This document shows positions 58,426 through 64,000 of a stretch of 64,000 nucleotides of DNA, piece after piece (the stretch's first letter is position 1; every line of letters starts with the position of its first letter). The stretch comes from Luteimonas sp. MC1825 (GTDB lineage: Bacteria; Pseudomonadota; Gammaproteobacteria; Xanthomonadales; Xanthomonadaceae), in NCBI RefSeq assembly GCF_014764385.1, contig NZ_CP061714.1, forward strand, positions 1,984,001 through 2,048,000. Reading direction: 5' to 3'. The notes beneath the pieces were generated by a model, which did no database searches, was not told where the DNA came from, and saw only the letters and a list, made by a program, of their open reading frames with translations. The position numbers and the translations under genes were made by a program.

Positions 58426-59715
58426 ATGCATGCAGCCACAAGAACCGCCTCCCTGTTTGCCGCACTCGCCTTCGCTCTGCTGGCATCCGCCTGCTCGACG
58501 CCGACGGCGCTGCAGCCTGTCGTCGATGCCGGGGGGACTGCCCCCGCAACTGCGTCCGATACGCTGCTGCTGATCTCCATCGACGGCCTGCACCCGGACC
58601 GCATCAACGCAGACGACTCGCCGAATCTCGTCCGCCTCGCCGCCAACGGCGTGCAGGCGCGCTGGATGACGCCCTCCTACCCGTCGCTCACCTTCCCCAA
58701 CCACTACACCATCGCCACCGGGCTGCGGCCCGACCGCCACGGCATCGTCCACAACTCCATGCACGACGCGGAACTCGGCACGTTCCGCCTGTCCGACCGC
58801 GACGCGGTGGGCACCAGCGGCTGGTGGGGCGGCGAGCCGATCTGGGTAGGCGCCGAAAACGCCGGCCTGCGCACCGCCACCATGTTCTGGCCGGGCTCCG
58901 AGGCCGAGGTGGCCGGCGTGCGGCCCACGCGCTGGCATGTGTATGACGAATCCGCATCCGCCGCCCAGCGCGCGGCCACCGTAGCCGGCTGGCTGCTGGA
59001 GCCGGACGCCACGCGCCCGCGCCTGGCCACGCTGTACTTCCACGATGTCGACACCGCGGCCCACACCTACGGCCCGGGCTCGGCGGAGGCGCGCGCGGCG
59101 CTCGTGGGCGTCGACGCCGCGTTCGGCAGCCTGCTGGACGCGTTGCAGCGCGAGGGGCGCCTGGAGCACACCAACATCGTGCTGGTCTCCGACCACGGCA
59201 TGGCCGAGGTGCCGCCCGGCCACCAGCTGTCCATCGACGACCTGGTGACCATGGAGCAGGCGCGCGTGGTGAGCATCGGCCAGGTACTCCAGGTGCAACC
59301 GAACGCGGGCCATGAATCCGAAGTGGCCACGCGCCTGCTGGGGCAGCATGCGCACCACGAATGCTGGCGCCGCGAGGACCTGCCGGCACGCTGGCACTAC
59401 GGCACGCACCCGCGCGTGCCGGCGATCGTCTGCCAGATGGACGAGGGCTGGGACGCGGTGCTGCCGCGGATTATTGAAGCCCGTGCACAGGGCGGCATGC
59501 GCGGCTCGCACGGCTACGACCCGGCGCTGCCGTCGATGCGCGCGGTGTTCATCGCCAGCGGCCCGGCGTTCCGCCGTGGCGCGGTCATCGATGCGATCGA
59601 CAACGTCGACGTGTATCCGTTGCTGGCGCGGCTCCTGGGCATCGCGCCCGCCGACAACGACGGCGATCCCGAGGCGCTGCTGCCGGCGCTGGTGCCAGCC
59701 GTCGCAAGGCCCTGA
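58426..59715 (+). CDS. Exported lipoprotein phosphodiesterase of the NPP (ectonucleotide pyrophosphatase) family
   Basis: A 429-residue alkaline-phosphatase-superfamily enzyme. The N-terminus has a lipobox-like LLASAC near residue 21. Metal and active-site residues: SIDGLHPD near 48, the nucleophile Thr in PSLTFPNHYTIATG, HDVDTAAHTYGP near 205, VSDHGMAEV near 255 and GSHGYDP near 360. It should hydrolyse phosphodiester or pyrophosphate bonds of nucleotides outside the inner membrane. ATG 58426 is chosen because it starts the signal peptide. Confidence 0.9.
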   Translation: MHAATRTASLFAALAFALLASACSTPTALQPVVDAGGTAPATASDTLLLISIDGLHPDRINADDSPNLVRLAANGVQARWMTPSYPSLTFPNHYTIATGLRPDRHGIVHNSMHDAELGTFRLSDRDAVGTSGWWGGEPIWVGAENAGLRTATMFWPGSEAEVAGVRPTRWHVYDESASAAQRAATVAGWLLEPDATRPRLATLYFHDVDTAAHTYGPGSAEARAALVGVDAAFGSLLDALQREGRLEHTNIVLVSDHGMAEVPPGHQLSIDDLVTMEQARVVSIGQVLQVQPNAGHESEVATRLLGQHAHHECWRREDLPARWHYGTHPRVPAIVCQMDEGWDAVLPRIIEARAQGGMRGSHGYDPALPSMRAVFIASGPAFRRGAVIDAIDNVDVYPLLARLLGIAPADNDGDPEALLPALVPAVARP

Positions 59716-59791
59716 ACCGCGCCCGGAAGGCTCGGGCCCTGATGTCCGAAAGCGGCGAGTCCGACGCGCCGGGCGGTGCTAGCCTGCGTCC

Positions 59792-61348
59792 ATGGCCTCC
59801 CCCGTCCTCCCCGATCCGCAGGTCTGCGAACAGGCGCGACGCAGCCGCGACCCACGCTTCGACGGACTGTTCTTCACCGCCGTGCACAGCACGCGCATCT
59901 ATTGCCGGCCGGTGTGCCCGGCGCCGTTCGCAACGCGTGTCTCGTACTTCGCCAACGCCGCGGCCGCCGAGGCGGCGGGCTTCCGCCCCTGCCTGCGCTG
60001 CCGGCCCGAGCTGTCGCCGCACGACGGCGCGTGGCGACGCGGCGATGCGGCGCTGGCGCGCGCGCTCACGCTGATCGACCAGGGCGCGCTGGCCGACGCG
60101 CCGCTGGCGGCCTTGGCCGCGCGGGTCGGCATCGGCGAGCGGCAGCTGCGGCGGCTGTTCGTGGAGCGCCTCGGCGCGCCGCCGGTGGGCGTGCACGGCA
60201 CGCGCCGGCTGCTGTTCGCCAAGCAGCTGCTGACCGAGACCGCGCTGCCGATCACCGATGTAGCGCTTGCGGCCGGCTTCGGCAGCCTGCGGCGCTTCAA
60301 CACGACGTTCAAGGACGCCTACCGGATGGCGCCGCGCGACTTGCGCCGGCAGCCCGGCGCGGCGCGCAACACCGGGGCCGAGGCGCTGGTGCTGCGCCTC
60401 GGCTACCGGCCGCCGTACGACTTCGCGGCGATGCTTGCGTTCCTGCGCGGGCGCGCGCTGCCGGGCGTGGAAGTGGTGGACGCGTCCGGCTATGCGCGCG
60501 TGATCGCCGGCAGCAACGGCGGCCCGGACGGCTGGCTGCGCGTCAGCGCCTGGCCGGGCGGCGAACACGCGCTGAAGCTGGAGCTGCACGCGCCGCTGGC
60601 CGCGCGCCTGCTCGATATCGTGCAGCGCCTGCGGCGCATGTTCGACCTCGACGCCGACCCGCAGGCCATCACCAGCACGCTGTCGGGCGACCCGCGCCTG
60701 CGGCCGCTGCTGCGCGCGCATCCCGGGCTGCGCCTGCCGAGCGGCTGGGACGGGTTCGAGATCGCGGTGCGCGCGGTGCTTGGCCAGCAGGTGAGCGTGG
60801 CCGCGGCACGCACGCTCGCCACGCGCATGGCGCGGCAGTTCGGCACCACGCTGGCCACGCCGTTCGCAAGCGGCCTCGAACACCTGTTCCCGACGCCCGA
60901 AGCCCTCGCCGATGCCGACCTCGCCGCCATCGGCCTGACCCGCGCGCGCGCCGATACGGTGCGCGGCGTGGCGCGCGCGCTGCTCGACCGCCGCGTGGAT
61001 TTCCGCCCCGAGCGCACGCTTGCGGACTTCACCGAACGCTGGGTCGCGCTGCCGGGCATCGGCCCGTGGACCGCGCAGTACATCGCCATGCGTGCGCTCG
61101 GCCATCCCGATGCGTTCCCGGCCGAAGACCTGGTGCTGCAGAAGGCCGCGGCGCCCGACGACGGCCGGCTCACCGCGAAGGCCCTGGGCCTGCGCGCCGA
61201 AGCGTGGCGACCATGGCGTGCCTACGCCGTCATCCATCTCTGGCGCGATGCGGCCGCCACGGCACCCCCGACCAGGACGCGGGTCTCCGCGCCCGTGCCA
61301 GCGCGCCGCCGCGCGCGTCCCTCCACCGCAGAGGCACCACGCCCATGA
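59792..61348 (+). CDS. alkA: Ada-type regulator fused to 3-methyladenine DNA glycosylase II
   Basis: A 518-residue multidomain repair protein. Residues 10-80 form the Ada zinc domain with all four Cys (IYCRPVCPAP and CLRC), which in E. coli accepts methyl from phosphotriesters. An AraC-type HTH follows (about 85-185, with LPITDVALAAGFGSLRRFNTTF), then the AlkA N-domain (about 205-310) and the HhH-GPD glycosylase domain with GQQVSVAAARTLATRM and LPGIGPWTAQYIAMRALGHPDAF, where the catalytic Asp lies. The basic tail is disordered. It is coupled to ogt. Confidence 0.93.
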   Translation: MASPVLPDPQVCEQARRSRDPRFDGLFFTAVHSTRIYCRPVCPAPFATRVSYFANAAAAEAAGFRPCLRCRPELSPHDGAWRRGDAALARALTLIDQGALADAPLAALAARVGIGERQLRRLFVERLGAPPVGVHGTRRLLFAKQLLTETALPITDVALAAGFGSLRRFNTTFKDAYRMAPRDLRRQPGAARNTGAEALVLRLGYRPPYDFAAMLAFLRGRALPGVEVVDASGYARVIAGSNGGPDGWLRVSAWPGGEHALKLELHAPLAARLLDIVQRLRRMFDLDADPQAITSTLSGDPRLRPLLRAHPGLRLPSGWDGFEIAVRAVLGQQVSVAAARTLATRMARQFGTTLATPFASGLEHLFPTPEALADADLAAIGLTRARADTVRGVARALLDRRVDFRPERTLADFTERWVALPGIGPWTAQYIAMRALGHPDAFPAEDLVLQKAAAPDDGRLTAKALGLRAEAWRPWRAYAVIHLWRDAAATAPPTRTRVSAPVPARRRARPSTAEAPRP

Positions 61349-61887
61349 CCCTCGTCTACCAGCACGTCGACACACCGATCGGCGTACTCACCCTAGCCGC
61401 GGACGACAGCGGCCTGCAGCGAATCGACTTTCCGCCCCCCAGGCTGCCGCCCGCCGGCTCCGCATGGCGCGAGGGCAGCAACGCGGTGATCGCGGAGACC
61501 CGCCGACAGCTGGAGGAATACTTCAACGGCCGTCGGCGCTCGTTCGACCTGCCGCTGGCGCCGCAGGGCACCGAATTCCAGCGCAGCGTGTGGACCGAAC
61601 TCGCCGCGATTCCCTACGGACGCACCTGGAGCTACCGCGACCTCGCGCAGCGCATCGGCAAGCCCAGCGCAATGCGCGCGGTGGGCGCCGCGAACGGCCG
61701 CAATCCGTTGCCGATCGTGCTGCCCTGCCATCGCGTGATCGGCGCCGACGGCTCGCTCACCGGCTTCGGCGGCGGCCTGCCGACCAAGGCGTTCCTGCTG
61801 CGGCTGGAAGGTGCCCTGCCGCCGGGCGATGACGACCTGTTCGCCACCGCCGCGCAGGCATCGCGGGCGGCCACGCTGTCGCGCTGA
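61345..61887 (+). CDS. ogt: Methylated-DNA-[protein]-cysteine S-methyltransferase
   Basis: A 180-residue suicide repair protein that removes alkyl groups from O6-methylguanine. The acceptor Cys is in LPIVLPCHRVIGADG near residue 132; the DNA-binding part has FQRSVWTELAAIPYGRTWSYRDLA and GAANGRNPLP, and GFGGGLPTKAFLLRLEGA ends the domain. The ATG overlaps the alkA stop as ATGA, giving an alkylation-damage operon in which sensor, glycosylase and methyltransferase are made together. Confidence 0.95.
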   Translation: MTLVYQHVDTPIGVLTLAADDSGLQRIDFPPPRLPPAGSAWREGSNAVIAETRRQLEEYFNGRRRSFDLPLAPQGTEFQRSVWTELAAIPYGRTWSYRDLAQRIGKPSAMRAVGAANGRNPLPIVLPCHRVIGADGSLTGFGGGLPTKAFLLRLEGALPPGDDDLFATAAQASRAATLSR

Positions 61888-61890
61888 GGC

Positions 61891-63144
61891 TCAGGCCAGC
61901 AGCCGCACCAGCGCCTGGCGATAGCGGCCGGCCACCGCATCGCGGTCGCGGTGGCGGCCTTCGCTCACCAGCGTCACGCCCGCCACTTCGACCTCGCGCA
62001 CGCAGGGCACGTTGCCGCTGAAGATCCAGCGGTCGGCGACATCCGACGCCGTGGCACCGGCGAAGACCGCGGCCTCGCCGTCCAGCAGCACATGATCGTC
62101 GCCAGGCTCGAACCCGGTGGACCTGGCGGCACTTGCCATCACCCCATGCAGCAAGGTCTCGCCGACACTGGTCGAAGCCGCGGACACCGCGATGTTGCGA
62201 TGGCGCGTATCCAGGCGCTGCCCATATTCGAGCCAGCGCAGCTCCTCCACCGGCGACACCGAGATGTGCGAATCGGAACCGATGCCCCAGCTGCCGCCGG
62301 CATCCAGGTAGTCGCGCAGCCGGAACAGGCCGTCGCCGAGATTGGCCTCGGTGGTCGGGCAGATCGCGACCGTGGCGCCGCTGGCGGCAATGCCGGCGAG
62401 TTCCGCGTTGTCCAAGTGGGTGGCATGCACAAGCGTCCAGCGCTCATCGACATCGGCGTGGCCGAGCAGCCATTCCACCGGCCGCGCGTCGCGCAGCGCC
62501 AGGCAGTCCTGCACCTCGCCGATCTGCTCGGCGACGTGGATGTGGATACGCGCATCGGCCGGCAGCGCGGCCAGCACCTCGCGCATCGCCACCTCGGGCA
62601 CCGCGCGCAGGCTGTGCAGCGCGCAGCCGATCCGCACGCCGTCGCCTGTGTGCGCGCGCAGGGCGTCGAACAGGCGCAGGTAACTGTCGACGTCGTGCCC
62701 GAAGCGCTTCTGCCGCTCGCCCAGCGCGTGGCCGTCGAAGCCACCGGTCATGTACAGCACCGGCAGCAGGGTGATGCGGATGCCGGTATCGCGCGCGGCG
62801 GCGAGCAGCGCATCGGCCATCGCCGTGTGCACCGCGTACGGCCGGCCGTCAGGCTGGTGGTGCACGTAGTGGAACTCGCAGACGCTGCCGTAGCCGGCCT
62901 CCAGCATCTCGACGTACAGCTGCGAGGCGACGGCGTGCAGCAGGTCGGGATCGAAGCGCGCGGCCATCCGGTACATGGTTTCGCGCCAGGTCCAGAACGA
63001 ATCCTCGGGATGCGTCTGGCGCTCGGCCATGCCGGCCATCGCGCGCTGGAAGGCGTGCGAATGCAGGTTGGCGATCGCGGGCACGCGCCAGCCACCGGCA
63101 ACCGGCTGGACGAGCGGCGGAAGTGGAGTCGCGGTGGCAGGCAT
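61891..63144 (-). CDS. hutF: Formimidoylglutamate deiminase
   Basis: A 417-residue amidohydrolase that deaminates N-formimino-L-glutamate to N-formyl-L-glutamate in the histidine degradation branch using HutF/HutG. Metal ligands: [17 protein letters not shown] near residue 27, [14 protein letters not shown] near 207, HATHLD near 245 and [12 protein letters not shown] near 300. The N-terminal beta-domain is shorter than usual: the HxH motif begins at residue 28, where relatives have about 60 residues before it. An upstream in-frame GTG/ATG extension to 63210 adds 22 residues of no similarity. Confidence 0.9.
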   Translation of the reverse strand: MPATATPLPPLVQPVAGGWRVPAIANLHSHAFQRAMAGMAERQTHPEDSFWTWRETMYRMAARFDPDLLHAVASQLYVEMLEAGYGSVCEFHYVHHQPDGRPYAVHTAMADALLAAARDTGIRITLLPVLYMTGGFDGHALGERQKRFGHDVDSYLRLFDALRAHTGDGVRIGCALHSLRAVPEVAMREVLAALPADARIHIHVAEQIGEVQDCLALRDARPVEWLLGHADVDERWTLVHATHLDNAELAGIAASGATVAICPTTEANLGDGLFRLRDYLDAGGSWGIGSDSHISVSPVEELRWLEYGQRLDTRHRNIAVSAASTSVGETLLHGVMASAARSTGFEPGDDHVLLDGEAAVFAGATASDVADRWIFSGNVPCVREVEVAGVTLVSEGRHRDRDAVAGRYRQALVRLLA

Positions 63145-63236
63145 GGCGGGGGGCTTGCGTCGGGAGTGCGCTAGGCTACCGCGTCGCCACCCTGCCGACA
63201 GGCCCGCCATGCCTCGCGCTCCAGAACACCGTCCGG

Positions 63237-64000
63237 ATGTCCAACATGCCTGAGCGCTGGGACGGGCTGCTGCACAACGCCACGCTGGCGACCTTGGACA
63301 GCGACGCCGGCTACGGCCTGGTGCGCGACGGCGCGCTGGCCTGGCGCGACGGCCGCATCGTCTTCGCTGGGCCGGCCTTGTCCCTGCCCGCCGCGCTGGA
63401 CACCCTGGCCGACGACGTCATCGATGTCGGCGGCGACCTGGTCACTCCCGCGCTGGTCGACTGCCACACCCATCTGGTGTTCGCCGGCGACCGCGCCGCG
63501 GAGTTCGAGCAACGCCTGATGGGCGCGAGTTACGAGGAGATCGCGCGCGCCGGCGGCGGCATCGTGTCCACGGTGCGCGCCACCCGCGCCGCCGACGAGG
63601 ACGCGCTGCTTGCCGAGTCGCTGCCGCGCGCCCGCGCGCTGCTGCGCGACGGCGTGGCGACGCTGGAGATCAAGTCGGGCTACGGCCTGGACTTCGACAA
63701 CGAACGCAAGATGCTGCGCGTGGCGCGACGCATCGGCGACACGCTCGGCATCGGTGTGCGCACCACCTTCCTTGGCGCGCACGCGCTGCCGCCGGAGTTC
63801 GCCGGCAATCCCGACGGCTATATCGACGCGGTGCTCGACTGGCTGCCGCGCCTGCACGCCGAGGGCCTGGTGGACGCGGTGGACGCGTTCTGCGAACGCA
63901 TCGCGTTCACCGGCGCGCAGACGCGGCGCGTGTTCGAAGCGGCGCGCGCGCTCGGCCTGCGGGTGAAGCTGCACGCCGACCAGCTGAGCGACGGCGACGG
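63237..64000 (+). CDS. hutI: Imidazolonepropionase (5' part, cut by window end)
   Basis: 254 codons of an amidohydrolase that opens the imidazolone ring to formiminoglutamate in histidine degradation. [21 protein letters not shown] near residue 75 carries the first metal ligands, [14 protein letters not shown] and [20 protein letters not shown] follow, and [13 protein letters not shown] carries the next His. ATG 63237 or 63246 (both in frame) could be the start. It is divergent from hutF with a 92-base shared promoter region. Confidence 0.92.
   Translation, partial: MSNMPERWDGLLHNATLATLDSDAGYGLVRDGALAWRDGRIVFAGPALSLPAALDTLADDVIDVGGDLVTPALVDCHTHLVFAGDRAAEFEQRLMGASYEEIARAGGGIVSTVRATRAADEDALLAESLPRARALLRDGVATLEIKSGYGLDFDNERKMLRVARRIGDTLGIGVRTTFLGAHALPPEFAGNPDGYIDAVLDWLPRLHAEGLVDAVDAFCERIAFTGAQTRRVFEAARALGLRVKLHADQLSDGD

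Overview
The window is about 70% GC, almost wall-to-wall coding, and reads as a chromosomal segment of a Lysobacteraceae/Xanthomonadaceae gammaproteobacterium (Lysobacter, Luteimonas or a relative). Pointers are a kdkA beside a family-9 glycosyltransferase, the tig-clpP-clpX-lon-hup-tRNA-ppiD block, a TraB/GumN protein, an NAD-type isocitrate dehydrogenase, and a virB type IV secretion cluster in the xanthomonad killing-system order with the N0-domain form of VirB7. The genus is an inference from gene order and protein sequence; no rRNA is present.

Layout. 1-3400: 5' part of moaA, a metallo-beta-lactamase hydrolase and kdkA in one overlapping minus-strand operon, a divergent heptosyltransferase-like gene and a DUF6165 gene. 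3483-9025: tRNA-Ser with a large terminator hairpin, a PP2C phosphatase, dnaQ, rnhA with a methyltransferase, gloB with a lytic transglycosylase, and fabI. 9054-18705 (minus): ppiD, tRNA-Asp and tRNA-Val, hup, lon with a sigma-32-like promoter, clpX, clpP, tig, then tRNA-Leu, Lys, His, Arg and Pro. 18875-24773: a BAX-inhibitor-1 family protein, an NhaC-type antiporter, NAD-isocitrate dehydrogenase, a glutaredoxin/AhpD-like pair and a BepA-like metalloprotease. 24799-30605: a Pho box followed by overlapping phoB, phoR, ppk and ppx, a phosphate-sensing and polyphosphate operon. 30645-40261: hypothetical membrane and lipoproteins, an acyl-CoA dehydrogenase, an HNH endonuclease, an uncharacterised linker-rich protein, dxs, a GumN-like protein, a MASE2-GGDEF diguanylate cyclase and tRNA-Pro(GGG).

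40320-48024 (minus) is the translation block thrS-infC-rpmI-rplT-pheS-pheT-ihfA-merR. It is headed by what looks like a threonine attenuator: an 8-residue leader peptide MSTTTAHR followed by a U-tract terminator. infC appears to start at the rare codon ATC. 48052-58150 (minus) is one tightly overlapped virB operon (virB7-8-9-10-11-1-2-3-4-5-6) without a local virD4, relaxase, effector or immunity gene.

58426-64000: an exported phosphodiesterase of the NPP family, an Ada-AlkA fusion coupled to ogt, and divergent hutF and hutI (the latter cut by the window end). No CRISPR array, insertion sequence, integrase or rRNA was seen. The longest gene-free stretch, 58151-58425, is under 300 bases.
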